A DNA stretch of 64,000 bases from Leptotrichia sp. oral taxon 498 (GCF_002240055.1 NZ_CP016753.1:1178001-1242000); one strand, 5' to 3'; shown: positions 1 to 8,569, counted from the first letter of the stretch. Notes: generated by a model from the sequence alone, not told the origin. Numbers and translations are program-made.

Positions 1-158
1 GTTATTTATTAGCTTCAGAAGATACAAAAGAAAGAGAATTTTCAGTTTTAGAAAATATTAAAGACAATTATCCAAAATATGTGCTGTCGATGGATGAATT
101 TGATATGTCAAGAAATGGGATAAAGCATGTAAATTTGATAGAATTTTTAGTAAAATAA
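1..158 (+). CDS. ATP-binding protein, C-terminal fragment (AAA/DUF4143-like)
   Basis: Only the last 51 codons lie in the window; the reading frame starts at base 3 and ends with TAA at 156-158. The tail contains YPKYVLSMDEFDMS followed by GIKHVNLIEFLV. This resembles the extreme C-terminus of the large family of bacterial P-loop ATP-binding proteins with a DUF4143 domain, in which a restriction-endonuclease-like fold ends this way. The ATPase core is outside the window, so the assignment rests on tail resemblance only. Function in the cell is unknown for this family. Confidence 0.55.
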   Translation, partial: YLLASEDTKEREFSVLENIKDNYPKYVLSMDEFDMSRNGIKHVNLIEFLVK

Positions 159-243
159 GCTAACCGTAAAAATTGAATAATTGTAAAGAACAATATTGAT
201 TAAAAATAATATTTTTCAGTATTTTTTGTTATATAAAATAGTG

Positions 244-271
244 TTGCTAAAAGAAAAAAAGTAGGTATACT
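244..271 (+). promoter_or_regulatory. Predicted sigma-70 promoter for deoC
   Basis: TTGCTA at 244-249 and TATACT at 266-271 are separated by 16 bases, about 45 bases upstream of the deoC start. This is a pattern match in AT-rich DNA. Confidence 0.45.
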
Positions 272-317
272 TATAGTAGAATAAAAACAATAAATAATAA
301 AAGAGAAAGGAATGGTA

Positions 318-986
318 ATGATGGAAATAAACAAATTTATCGATCATACAATTTTGAAGGCGAGTACTACGAGAGAAGATGTAAAAAAATTATGTGAAGA
401 GGCTAAAAAGTATGGATTTTATTCAGTTTGTGTAAATGGGGCGAATGTTGAATATGCTTTTAGTCAAGTTAAAGACAGCGATGTGAAAGTCGCAGCGGTA
501 GTTGGGTTTCCTTTGGGAGCGATGGCAACAGATGTGAAGGTGTTTGAAGCGAAAAAGGCGATTGAAGATGGTGCTTCAGAAATTGACATGGTTATTAATA
601 TTGGAGCATTAAAAGATAAGGACTATGAATTGGTGGAAAACGAAATTAGAAGAATTAAAGAAGCAATTGGAAAAAATGTTTTGAAAGTGATTATTGAAAC
701 TTGCTATTTGACTGATAAGGAAAAAGTGAAGGCTTGTGAATTGGCTGTTAATGCGAATTCTGATTTTGTGAAAACTTCGACAGGTTTTGGAACTGGAGGG
801 GCTACATTTGATGATGTGGAACTTATGAAAAAAGCAGTTGGAAATAAGGCAAAAGTTAAGGCAAGTGGTGGAGTGAGAGACTTTGAAACTGCGAAAAAAT
901 ATATTGAACTGGGTGCTGAAAGATTAGGAACAAGTTCTGGAATTGCGATTGTGACTGGGGCTGAGAACGAAGGTTCTGGATACTAA
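318..986 (+). CDS. deoC: Deoxyribose-phosphate aldolase
   Basis: Cytosolic class I aldolase that splits 2-deoxyribose 5-phosphate into glyceraldehyde 3-phosphate and acetaldehyde in deoxynucleoside catabolism. The family signatures are clear: IDHTILK near the N-terminus, EIDMVINIG in the middle, the Schiff-base lysine in DFVKTSTGF, and the second conserved lysine in VKASGGVR. Length (about 222 residues) is normal. Three in-frame ATGs lie at 312, 318 and 321. The purine-rich AGAAAGG ends at 310, so 312 is too close; 318 (7-base spacing) or 321 (10-base spacing) is the likely start. No other deo genes are adjacent; the next gene encodes an unrelated exported protein. Confidence 0.96.
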   Translation: MMEINKFIDHTILKASTTREDVKKLCEEAKKYGFYSVCVNGANVEYAFSQVKDSDVKVAAVVGFPLGAMATDVKVFEAKKAIEDGASEIDMVINIGALKDKDYELVENEIRRIKEAIGKNVLKVIIETCYLTDKEKVKACELAVNANSDFVKTSTGFGTGGATFDDVELMKKAVGNKAKVKASGGVRDFETAKKYIELGAERLGTSSGIAIVTGAENEGSGY

Positions 987-1024
987 ATTTTTAGATTTTC
1001 TTAAATAAAAAAGAGGTGGGAAAG

Positions 1025-1846
1025 ATGAAATTTAAAAATTATTTATTTTTTGTGTTTTTACTATTAATTTCTGTAATTAGTTTTGGAAAAAATACGAATG
1101 CTCAAGAAATTTTATTGACTGATAACGGTGTAATTTTAAATTTAAGAGGGATTTTTAAGATGGATTGGGACAAAAGTGATCCAGATGTTCCTTGTTTTGC
1201 AACAGGATATGGTGAAATGCTATTTTATCCTGAAAATAAGGATATTGTGAATGGGAAACCCTTAGTTTTGAGGCTTAGAGATTTTGACTATAATAATCCA
1301 GATGTGAATGTGGATTATGAAAAGGAAGCAGCTAAGGAAGAAAAAATTATTACTGAAACATTGAAGAAAAATTTTCCAGAAGAATACAAAAAAATGCAAA
1401 AAATTAGTAAAGGGAAATTTGAAGTTCCAGCGACAGTTAAGATAAAAAAGGTTTTGCCTTATACAGAATGTGATTTTACGACTGTTTACGCTTATGCTAC
1501 AGAATTAAAGAGAGTTGATGGTGCGAAATCGAAAATTACTGAAGTTAAAACAAAAAAATCAAAGGATTTTGAAGAAGAGTTTGCAGATCCTAATGAACCT
1601 TTTGATTTGAAAAAATATAAAGTGAGTTCAAAGGATGGATATGCGAATTTGCGTGAAAAACCGACAACAAGCTCAAAAATTATTTCAAAAATGGATAATG
1701 GAGCTATTGTAAAATATATTACAAAATCTGGCGACTGGTATTATATTTTTGATGTTGAATATCCTGATGAGAGTAATAAACTCTCAAAAATAAAGGAATA
1801 TCGAGGTTTTATTCATAAAAGCCAGTTGAAAAAATATGTTGATTAA
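1025..1846 (+). CDS. Exported SH3-domain protein
   Basis: A 273-residue protein with a cleavable signal peptide (residues 1 to about 26: MKFKN, a hydrophobic stretch, then NTNA-QE). Its C-terminal third looks like a bacterial SH3 domain: KDGYANLREKPTTSSKII, then GAIVKYI, GDWYYIF and RGFIHKSQL. Such domains usually bind peptidoglycan or cell-surface ligands, so a periplasmic or envelope role is inferred. The central region is charged and matches nothing I recognise. A GTG in the same frame lies at 1016, but AGAGGTGGG overlaps it and is well placed for the ATG at 1025, which I take as the start. Confidence 0.75.
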   Translation: MKFKNYLFFVFLLLISVISFGKNTNAQEILLTDNGVILNLRGIFKMDWDKSDPDVPCFATGYGEMLFYPENKDIVNGKPLVLRLRDFDYNNPDVNVDYEKEAAKEEKIITETLKKNFPEEYKKMQKISKGKFEVPATVKIKKVLPYTECDFTTVYAYATELKRVDGAKSKITEVKTKKSKDFEEEFADPNEPFDLKKYKVSSKDGYANLREKPTTSSKIISKMDNGAIVKYITKSGDWYYIFDVEYPDESNKLSKIKEYRGFIHKSQLKKYVD

Positions 1847-1869
1847 AAATTTGAAAATACAAAAATTTT

Positions 1870-1972
1870 ATACTAAATACCATTTGAAAAATAGGAAAAT
1901 ATTTTATTTATTTTCTTGAAAAGAGTCTTGCTCTCTTGTTAAATAGAATTCATATCTAATGGGAAATAGTAT
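1870..1972. repeat. Short inverted-repeat element (ATACTA...TAGTAT family)
   Basis: A 103-bp intergenic element with imperfect terminal inverted repeats: ATACTAAATACCATTTGA on the left, and on the right a sequence whose reverse complement begins ATACTATTTCCCATTAGA. A small internal hairpin (AAGAG/CTCTT) lies near 1920-1937. The same terminal sequence occurs in three places between 34040 and 34233, so this is a dispersed repeat family. Confidence 0.6.
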
Positions 1973-1999
1973 GGAAATATAGAAAAAGGAAGAGAAAAA

Positions 2000-2713
2000 A
2001 TGACTTTTGAAGAAATAGAAAAATTTTATAAGAAAGACACTATTACGGTAGCAAAGGAATTACTCGGAAAAATTTTGATTTCAAAAAATGAAAATGAGAT
2101 ATTTGCTGGATATATTGTTGAAACGGAGGCGTATTTGGGGGAATTTGACAGAGCGGCTCACGGTTACGGGAAAAAGCGGACTCCAAAAGTAGAAGCGTTA
2201 TTTGAAAAGGCTGGAACTGTCTATATTCACTCGATACACTCTCATAAAATGTTAAATATTGTGACTTGTGAGAAAGGGAATCCACAAAGTGTGTTAATCC
2301 GAGCGATAGAGCCAATTTTGAATATTGAAAGAATGGAAGAAAATCGTGGGAAAAGTGGAATTTTAGTGAGTAATGGTCCGGGAAAATTTACAAAGGCATT
2401 TGGGATTGATGATAGATTTTATAAGATGGAAATTCAGATTATTGAGAAAAATATGTTTGAAATTGAAAATTTTTTTGAAAAATTAGAGAATAAAAATTTT
2501 GGAATTAAATATGACATTTCTAAAATAAATGAGAAATATTTGTATCTTGATTTTGAAAATGCTAAAATTCCTAAGAAAATAGGTACTTCTGCGAGAATCG
2601 GAGTTCCGAATAAAGGTGTTTGGACTGAGAAAAAGTTGCGATTTTTTGTGGAAGGAAATAGGTTTGTTTCTGGGACGAGGAAAGCGGATATGAAAGATGA
2701 TGTTTGGGAGTGA
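2000..2713 (+). CDS. mpg: 3-methyladenine (alkylpurine) DNA glycosylase, AAG/MPG family
   Basis: Base-excision repair enzyme of the AAG/MPG fold that flips out and removes alkylated purines. Visible signatures: VAKELLGKILI near the start, IVETEAYLGEFDRAAHGYGK (the family's VETEAY region with the catalytic Glu), KAGTVYIHSIHSHKMLNIVT (corresponding to the usual GxxYVYxxYGxxxxxN stretch) and GPGKFTKAFGI. Length 237 is slightly above the usual 190-210 because of a charged insertion around residues 150-180 and a C-terminal extension. The common VYxxYG is IHSIHS here, a divergence in the substrate pocket. GGAAGAGAAAAA precedes the ATG. Confidence 0.88.
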   Translation: MTFEEIEKFYKKDTITVAKELLGKILISKNENEIFAGYIVETEAYLGEFDRAAHGYGKKRTPKVEALFEKAGTVYIHSIHSHKMLNIVTCEKGNPQSVLIRAIEPILNIERMEENRGKSGILVSNGPGKFTKAFGIDDRFYKMEIQIIEKNMFEIENFFEKLENKNFGIKYDISKINEKYLYLDFENAKIPKKIGTSARIGVPNKGVWTEKKLRFFVEGNRFVSGTRKADMKDDVWE

Positions 2714-2782
2714 AATATTTTTATTGTAATTTTTGTTTGAAAAGAAATTTATAAAATTGAGTTTGAATCGAAAGGAGAATAT

Positions 2783-3517
2783 GTGAAGAAAAATATCTTA
2801 AAAGTATTGTTATTTCTAGTTTTGGCAAATGTGGGATTTGGAGATGCTGCTCAAATTTTAGGAGATTATTATTCGATAGACAACGGAAAAGTTTATTATA
2901 GAAATGAAATTTTGGAAGGAGCAAATCCGAAAACTGCTGAGTTGATAGGATTTTCTCTTTTAAAAGATGATAAGAATGTTTATTATATGGGTGAAAAAAT
3001 CAAAGATGTAAAAATTAAAAATTTTGAGAAAATAGGTAAAAATTATTGGAAAAATGATAATAAAATTTATTATTTGAATAAAAAAATAGAAAATGCTGAT
3101 ATTATGAGTTTTAAAGTTTTAAATGAAGATTTTGCGAAAGATAAAAATAATGTTTATAGCGGGAATGAATCAATAGGTAGAGGAATTAAAGATCCTAAAA
3201 CATTTGAATTTTTGCCAAATGGAATAATAAATGCTACATTGTATGGAAAAGATAAAAATAATGTGTATTATATTGAAAATAAAATGATAAATTGTTTTGA
3301 TACATACTATTCTATTTATGAAGTAAAAGGAATTAATAAAGATAAAGTAGAAGTTATGAATAAATGGTTTATAAAAGATGATAAAAACATTTATTTTAAA
3401 GGTGAAATTCTAGAAGATGCAGATTATAATACATTTGAAGTACTTCCAAATGGAGATGGAAAAGATAAAAATAGAAGTTATGAATATTTGACTAAAGATG
3501 AATTGAAATGGTTTTAA
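2783..3517 (+). CDS. Secreted DKNYY-repeat protein
   Basis: A 244-residue exported protein. It has a signal peptide (KKNILKVLLFLVLANVGFGDA) and several degenerate DKNNVYY/DKNIYF repeats, each a short beta-hairpin unit (for example DDKNVYYMGEKI, DKNNVYSGNESI, DKNNVYYIENKM, DDKNIYFKGEIL). These match the DKNYY family common in fusobacteria and oral Gram-negatives; the role is unknown. The gene starts with GTG at 2783, and AAAGGAG sits at 2771-2777; the overlapping ATG at 2781 is followed at once by TGA in its own frame. Confidence 0.78.
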   Translation: MKKNILKVLLFLVLANVGFGDAAQILGDYYSIDNGKVYYRNEILEGANPKTAELIGFSLLKDDKNVYYMGEKIKDVKIKNFEKIGKNYWKNDNKIYYLNKKIENADIMSFKVLNEDFAKDKNNVYSGNESIGRGIKDPKTFEFLPNGIINATLYGKDKNNVYYIENKMINCFDTYYSIYEVKGINKDKVEVMNKWFIKDDKNIYFKGEILEDADYNTFEVLPNGDGKDKNRSYEYLTKDELKWF

Positions 3518-3562
3518 TCAAGGAAAAATTAATTTTTTATACAGATAAAATAAAAAAGATAG

Positions 3563-4006
3563 GAAACAAAAATAGAATTTAGAATTATAACATACAGTAT
3601 TTTTGGGGCAAGACTTACCAATGGAAGGGAACTTGCTCGGAGCTTAAAAAAGTATAATCCAGATTTTATCGGACTTCAGGAAGTCGATAGAAATACAAAA
3701 AGAAGTAAATTTCGGGATGTTGTACAGGAAATGGCACAGGAAGGTGATGTAAAGTTTTTGTGCGGAGATTTTAATCTTTTGTCAACGACGGAATATTATG
3801 CGAAAATTAGGAAAGATTGGAATGACAGCTATTTTCAAGGTAGAGATTTGGAAAATAAGAAAAATTCTGAAAATAGGAAGCTTGAAAACATCTAGAATTG
3901 ATTATATGATGGCAAAAAAAGAGGATGATTGCAGCGTTAAGAAGAGTTTTTATATTAATGATGATTCGAGGATTGGACGTATATGGCGATTCTTGAGGTG
4001 GAGTAA
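3563..4006 (+). pseudogene. Decayed endonuclease/exonuclease/phosphatase-family gene
   Basis: A broken member of the metal-dependent phosphodiesterase family (exonuclease III/DNase I fold). One frame reads IITYSIFGARLTNGRELA, then PDFIGLQEVD (metal-binding Glu), and then jumps within about 15 residues to FLCGDFNLL (catalytic GDFN). The central 100-150 residues are therefore missing. That frame stops at 3893-3895. The C-terminal motif RIDYMM continues in another frame from about 3896, and the tail YMAILEVE ends with TAA at 4004-4006 after a further frame change. No ATG opens the gene. A MITE lies directly downstream. Confidence 0.75.
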
Positions 4007-4015
4007 ATTTGTTGG

Positions 4016-4113
4016 GAGAGTGTCCGAAAGTGTAAACTTTTTTGTGTAAATAAACTAGAGAATCCTTATATTACTGAATTTGTATATATTTACACAAAAT
4101 TCTGGATACTCTC
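4016..4113. mobile_element. MITE-like element related to the IS256-type element at 60035
   Basis: About 98 bp, non-coding, with terminal inverted repeats: GAGAGTGTCC on the left and GGATACTCTC on the right (reverse complement GAGAGTATCC). The right end continues inward, read outward-in, as AGAATTTTGTGTAAA, almost the same as the left terminus of the IS at 60035 (GAGAGTGTCC then ATAATTTTGTGTAAA). A second copy lies at 13566-13652. The element sits 10 bases beyond the end of the decayed phosphodiesterase gene. Confidence 0.65.
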
Positions 4114-4140
4114 TCTGGGAGAAATATTTTTTATTTTTAA

Positions 4141-4977
4141 CTATTTTTTTGACAATTTTATTATTTCATCTTCACATCTTTTCAAATTGGAACTTTCTTT
4201 TCCGATTTCTTTAAAATATCTATAAGTTTTTACTTTTATATCAGAAGCCGCTTCCTCATCAATAACTAATACAGAATTTTTATGTAGCTGCAATGCCGAG
4301 ATTGTCCAAAGATGATTTACTCCACCTTCTATTCCGTGATAAACTGCTCTCGATTTTTTATAGCCATCTGCAAGTATTATAATTTCATCAGAATCAGTTA
4401 ATGTGCCAACTCCAATTGTAAGTGCAGCGGTCGGAACTTTTTTCATATCATTTTCAAAAAATCTAGAATTTGCTAAAATCGTATCATATGTTAAATCCTT
4501 TTTTCTAGTTCTGGAAGAAAGTGAAGAACCTGGCTCATTAAAGGCTATATGACCATCTTCGCCAACTCCACCCAAAAATAAATTAATTCCTCCGACTTTT
4601 TTTATTTTTTCTTCGTATTCATAACATTCTTTTTCCACATCTTGCGTCATTCCATCCAAAATATTAATATTTTCTTTTTTTATATCAATATATTTGAAAA
4701 AATTTTCATTCATAAAATAATGATAGCTATTTTTATGATTTGCATTTAATCCAACATATTCATCCATATTAAAAGTTACCACATTTTGAAATGAAATTAT
4801 TTTTTTCTCATTTAATTCTATTAACTTCCTATAGGTTTTAAGGGGAGTTGCTCCAGTTGGAAGTCCTAGCACAAAAGGTTTTTCTTTTGTAGGACTAAAT
4901 TTTAAAATTCTTTTTGCTATTTTATAAGCAGTCCAATTCCCTATTTCTTCACTATTTTTTAAAATCATTACTTTCAT
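4141..4977 (-). CDS. nagB: Glucosamine-6-phosphate deaminase
   Basis: Converts glucosamine 6-phosphate to fructose 6-phosphate and ammonia, the last step of amino-sugar catabolism in the cytosol. Signatures: [13 protein letters not shown] (phosphate-binding loop), [12 protein letters not shown] (catalytic Asp), [19 protein letters not shown] (catalytic Asp/His/Glu region) and LTIGVGTL. Length 278 is typical (about 260-280). AAGGTG (4982-4987 on the minus strand) is correctly spaced from the ATG at 4977; the GTG at 4986 overlaps it. No nagA is adjacent, and the gene is flanked by unrelated genes. Confidence 0.95.
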   Translation of the reverse strand: MKVMILKNSEEIGNWTAYKIAKRILKFSPTKEKPFVLGLPTGATPLKTYRKLIELNEKKIISFQNVVTFNMDEYVGLNANHKNSYHYFMNENFFKYIDIKKENINILDGMTQDVEKECYEYEEKIKKVGGINLFLGGVGEDGHIAFNEPGSSLSSRTRKKDLTYDTILANSRFFENDMKKVPTAALTIGVGTLTDSDEIIILADGYKKSRAVYHGIEGGVNHLWTISALQLHKNSVLVIDEEAASDIKVKTYRYFKEIGKESSNLKRCEDEIIKLSKK

Positions 4978-5124
4978 TTTTTTCACCTTAACTTTATTTT
5001 ATTGCATTACACATTATATAGTATAATCTATATTTTACCATTGTCAACAAATAATTTTTATTAATTTATCAAGAATTATTAAATTTTTCTTACAAATTTA
5101 TATTATTTTTTCTGTTAAAAAAAA

Positions 5125-5673
5125 TTAATTGTTGTTATGAAACAGCCAATCTAAAAATACTCTTGTATTTTTTTCTGTTTCAGGGCTAAGTCTTTTAGAC
5201 TTTTTAGATTTTAACAAAGCGTCTAATTCATTTTCTGAAAGCATTTGAAAGTCACTTCTTTCATATCTTTTACCTTTTTTTGTTTCCGCTCCCGGACTAA
5301 TTACATAATCAATTGTAATTCCGTAAGAATCTGTAACTGGTGTATCCTGTTTCTTTCTGCTTTTTACATAATATTTTTTTTCAGTTCTGTATCTTAATAT
5401 AGGATATTTTTCTTTATCATAGGATTTTACATCATCAAGCGGTGTATATGAAACTCTATATTTATTTCCAACAGGAACTACATTCACAAAATAGTTAAAT
5501 TCTCTGCAGTCTATTTCATCTGTTCCCGGCACTTCGGTACAAAACAAGTCTTTTTGATTTGAAACATAAATCTGCACCTTTGGCAAGAAAAAACTTTCTA
5601 CTTCACTAGTTGTCATTTCAGAAAAAGCAAATGTTCCAAAAATAAATACTAACATTAAAATAAATTTTTTCAT
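5125..5673 (-). CDS. Exported protein of unknown function
   Basis: A 182-residue protein with a clear signal peptide (MKKFILMLVFIFGTFAFSE). The mature part is hydrophilic, carries two cysteines about 11 residues apart (LFCTEV and EIDCREF) that could form a disulfide in the periplasm, and is rich in aromatic beta-strand-like segments followed by a basic C-terminal helix. I do not recognise the family. It is a single gene between nagB and the divergent mnmA paralogue, with AAAGAAGG upstream. Confidence 0.6.
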   Translation of the reverse strand: MKKFILMLVFIFGTFAFSEMTTSEVESFFLPKVQIYVSNQKDLFCTEVPGTDEIDCREFNYFVNVVPVGNKYRVSYTPLDDVKSYDKEKYPILRYRTEKKYYVKSRKKQDTPVTDSYGITIDYVISPGAETKKGKRYERSDFQMLSENELDALLKSKKSKRLSPETEKNTRVFLDWLFHNNN

Positions 5674-5893
5674 AATTTAAAACCTTCTTTCTTTTTTATA
5701 TTTTTTCTATAATAAAATTATATCACAAAAATTTTATTTTTTCATTTTTTTGATTAAAAAAAGCAATTTTTCTTAGTTTCTTACATTACAAGTATTTTTA
5801 TATTATTTTATAAAAAATTATGAAATTTTTTTATATTGTGATAAAATATAATGAATATAAATAAAAAAATAAAACTTTTTAAGAAAGGCAAAA

Positions 5894-6958
5894 ATGAAAA
5901 AAGAAAAAGTTGTAGTCGGAATGAGTGGTGGAATCGACAGCTCTGTTGCGGCATTTTTATTAAAGCAGCAAGGATATGAAGTAATTGGCGTAACTTTAAA
6001 ACATTTACCTGATGAACTTTCAGAAAATCCAGGAAAAACTTGTTGTTCACTGGACGATATTAACGATGCGAGATACACTTGCTATAAACTTGGAATTTCC
6101 CACTATGTGATTAATGTTACAAAAGAATTTCAAAGTGAAGTGATGGACTATTTTATAAAAATGTATAATGCTGGTAAAACTCCGTCGCCGTGCATAATTT
6201 GCGATGAAAAGGTAAAAATAAAAAAAATTGTGGAATTTGCCGATAAAATGGGAATAAAATATATTTCAACTGGACATTATTCTAAAAAAAGTTTGAACGG
6301 ACTGCTTTTGTGGGATAAAAACAATAGAAAAGATCAGTCATATATGCTTTATCGACTCAACAAAGATGTTGTAAAAAGATTTTTGTTTCCACTCTCAGAA
6401 TATGAAAAATCACAAGTTCGTGAAATTGCAAGGCAAAATGGGATTCACACTCACGATAAACCTGACAGCCAAGGGATTTGTTTTGCACCAAACGGTTATA
6501 TTCCTTATTTAAAAAAAGTTTTGGGAAATGAAATCAAAGAAGGAAATTTTGTGGATAAAAACGGAAAAATAATTGGAAAACATATCGGTTACCAATTTTA
6601 CACAGTTGGACAACGAAGAGGACTAGGACTTAATTTGGGAAAAGCGTTTTTTGTTGTGGAAATAAGACCTTCTACAAATGAAGTTGTCGTCGGAGATTTT
6701 GAAGAAATCCTAATTGATAAAGTTGAAGTTATAAATTACAAATTTCATTGTGAAATAAAAAAAATTCTTTGCAGAGAACTTACTGCAAGACCAAGATTTT
6801 CGTCTAAAGGATTAAGTGGAAAACTATATTTTGAAAACAGGAAATTATATTTTAAATTTAACGAAAAGACGCATGAAAATTCACAAGGACAACATATCGT
6901 GTTTTATTTGAAAGATGAGTTGATAGGTGGCGGAGAAATAAAGAACTTTGAAAAATAA
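5894..6958 (+). CDS. mnmA: MnmA-type tRNA 2-thiouridylase, CxxC variant
   Basis: PP-loop ATPase that adenylates and thiolates uridine 34 of tRNA, or a close relative doing a similar thiolation. The ATP-binding loop GMSGGIDSSVAA is at residues 9-20. The catalytic-cysteine region reads PSPCIICDEK, giving C100 and C103 as CxxC instead of the DxxC of classical MnmA; the third cysteine is C196 in SQGICF. GHY and YTVGQRRGLGL are conserved. The CxxC plus distal C pattern recalls [4Fe-4S]-dependent thiolases such as TtuA/NcsA, so a cluster-dependent mechanism is inferred. CCSLDDINDAR near residue 56 is another mark of this subgroup. A second, classical MnmA starts at 63344. AAGAAAGG precedes the ATG. 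Confidence 0.85.
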   Translation: MKKEKVVVGMSGGIDSSVAAFLLKQQGYEVIGVTLKHLPDELSENPGKTCCSLDDINDARYTCYKLGISHYVINVTKEFQSEVMDYFIKMYNAGKTPSPCIICDEKVKIKKIVEFADKMGIKYISTGHYSKKSLNGLLLWDKNNRKDQSYMLYRLNKDVVKRFLFPLSEYEKSQVREIARQNGIHTHDKPDSQGICFAPNGYIPYLKKVLGNEIKEGNFVDKNGKIIGKHIGYQFYTVGQRRGLGLNLGKAFFVVEIRPSTNEVVVGDFEEILIDKVEVINYKFHCEIKKILCRELTARPRFSSKGLSGKLYFENRKLYFKFNEKTHENSQGQHIVFYLKDELIGGGEIKNFEK

Positions 6959-7099
6959 GTTTTTTATTAAAAAAAGACTAATTCAAAAAAATTATGATGT
7001 TGTAAAATAAACAATATATTTTTTATTAAAAAAATTTTTTAAAATAAACTAAAGAAAAAAATAAATTAAAATAAATAAAGCAAAGAAAGAAGGTATAAA

Positions 7100-7567
7100 A
7101 TGTTTTTTCCAATGTGCATTAATTTAGAAAACAAAAAGATTTTAGTAATTGGCGCTGGAAAAGTTGCTGCTAGAAAAATTAAAAAAATTGCTGATTATGG
7201 CACGGATATTACGGTTTTGTCAAAAGAAATAAAAAAAAGCGAAATTTTGGAAATTAAAAATATAAAGTTTGAAAAAAAGACTTTGGAAAATAATCAAAAT
7301 GAAATTGAAAAAATTGTAAAAAATTATTTTTTGGTAATAGCTGCGACTAACGATGAGAATTTGAACGAAAAAATTGCAGTAATTTGTGATAAAAACAATA
7401 TTTTAGTGAACAATGTTTCTTCAAAAACTACGATGAATGCAATGTTTACAGGAATCGTAAAAAATGATGAGTTTCAGATTTCAATTTCTACAAATGGAAA
7501 AAACTGCAAGCGAAGTCGAGCAATGAAAGAAGAAATTAAAAAAGTTTTGAATAAAATTGAAAATTAA
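7100..7567 (+). CDS. Precorrin-2 dehydrogenase / sirohydrochlorin ferrochelatase-like protein
   Basis: A 155-residue NAD-binding protein matching the N-terminal module of CysG and yeast Met8p, which oxidises precorrin-2 to sirohydrochlorin and may insert iron to give siroheme. Evidence: the opening FPMCINLENKKILVIGAGKVA with the GxGxxA dinucleotide loop; VIAATNDENLN, the usual AATxDxxxN motif; and NNVSSKTTMNAMF, corresponding to the conserved region with the catalytic Asp in CysG. It is shorter than the full CysG N-module (about 210), because the C-terminal dimerisation arm is reduced. It lies 33 bases upstream of hemB, so the two are probably co-transcribed. Siroheme is needed by the sulfite reductase at 37889-39598. 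Confidence 0.85.
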   Translation: MFFPMCINLENKKILVIGAGKVAARKIKKIADYGTDITVLSKEIKKSEILEIKNIKFEKKTLENNQNEIEKIVKNYFLVIAATNDENLNEKIAVICDKNNILVNNVSSKTTMNAMFTGIVKNDEFQISISTNGKNCKRSRAMKEEIKKVLNKIEN

Positions 7568-7600
7568 AAAAATTTAGAAAATAAAAAATGGAGAAAAAAG

Positions 7601-8569
7601 ATGTTTAAAAGACACAGAAAATTGAGAAAAAACGAAATGATTAGAAATCTTGTAAAAGATATATATTTGGAAAAATCTGATTTGATTTATCCAATTTTTA
7701 TTGAAGAAGGGGAAAATATCAAAAGTGAAATTCCGTCAATGCCAGGAATTTTCAGATATTCGATAGATAGACTTTCAGAAGAGTTAGATGAGCTTGTAAA
7801 ATTGGGAATAAATTCCATTTTGCTCTTTGGAATCCCAAAACATAAAGACGAATGTGCGACACAGGCTTACAACGAAAACGGTGTCATTCAAAATGCAATA
7901 AGATTTATCAAAAAAAATTATGACAATTTTTTAGTAATTTGTGATGTTTGTTGCTGCGAATACACAAGTCATGGACATTGCGGGATTTTGGATAAAGATG
8001 GATATGTGAAAAATGATGAAACGATAGAAGTCATTGGGGAAATTGCACTATCTTATGCAAAAGCTGGAGCGGACATTGTAGCGCCATCAGATATGATGGA
8101 TGGAAGAATTGAAAAGATTAAAGAAGTCTTGGAGCAAAATCATTTTGAAAATATACCGATAATGGCTTATTCTGTCAAATATTCTTCAGCATTTTATGGG
8201 CCTTTTAGAGATGCAGCTGATTCAGCACCGCAATTTGGTGACAGAAAATCATATCAGATGGATTTTAGAAGAAATAAAGATATAACTAGTGAAGTCTATG
8301 AAGATTTAAAACAGGGAGCGGACATCGTTATTGTAAAACCAGCACTTGCTTACCTCGATGTGCTAAAAAAAGTAAGTGACTCTTTTGAAGTGCCAACTGT
8401 TGCATACAGCGTTTCTGGAGAATATTCGATGACAAAAGCTGCAGCACAAAATGGCTGGATAGATGAAGAAAAAGTCGTAATGGAACAGATGTTTGCGATG
8501 AAAAGAGCGGGTGCAAGTTCGATAATAACTTATTACGCAAAAGAAGTAGCTAAAAATCTAAAACAATAA
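7601..8569 (+). CDS. hemB: Delta-aminolevulinic acid dehydratase (porphobilinogen synthase)
   Basis: Condenses two 5-aminolevulinate molecules into porphobilinogen, the first common step of tetrapyrrole synthesis. The metal-binding cysteine segment is CDVCCCEYTSHGHCG, so the zinc-type cysteines are present. The two active-site lysines are in AYSVKYSSAFYGPFR and DIVIVKPALAYLD. Length 322 is standard. GGAGAAAAAAG precedes the ATG. Its pairing with the precorrin-2 dehydrogenase points to siroheme (and perhaps cobalamin) as the product; no hemC, hemD or cobA lies in the window. Confidence 0.96.
   Translation: MFKRHRKLRKNEMIRNLVKDIYLEKSDLIYPIFIEEGENIKSEIPSMPGIFRYSIDRLSEELDELVKLGINSILLFGIPKHKDECATQAYNENGVIQNAIRFIKKNYDNFLVICDVCCCEYTSHGHCGILDKDGYVKNDETIEVIGEIALSYAKAGADIVAPSDMMDGRIEKIKEVLEQNHFENIPIMAYSVKYSSAFYGPFRDAADSAPQFGDRKSYQMDFRRNKDITSEVYEDLKQGADIVIVKPALAYLDVLKKVSDSFEVPTVAYSVSGEYSMTKAAAQNGWIDEEKVVMEQMFAMKRAGASSIITYYAKEVAKNLKQ

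Noticed and set aside
5808-6078. Two minus-strand open frames overlapping the start of the first mnmA
   Set aside because: They are shadows of the mnmA coding strand and its AT-rich leader, without ribosome sites or recognisable protein features.
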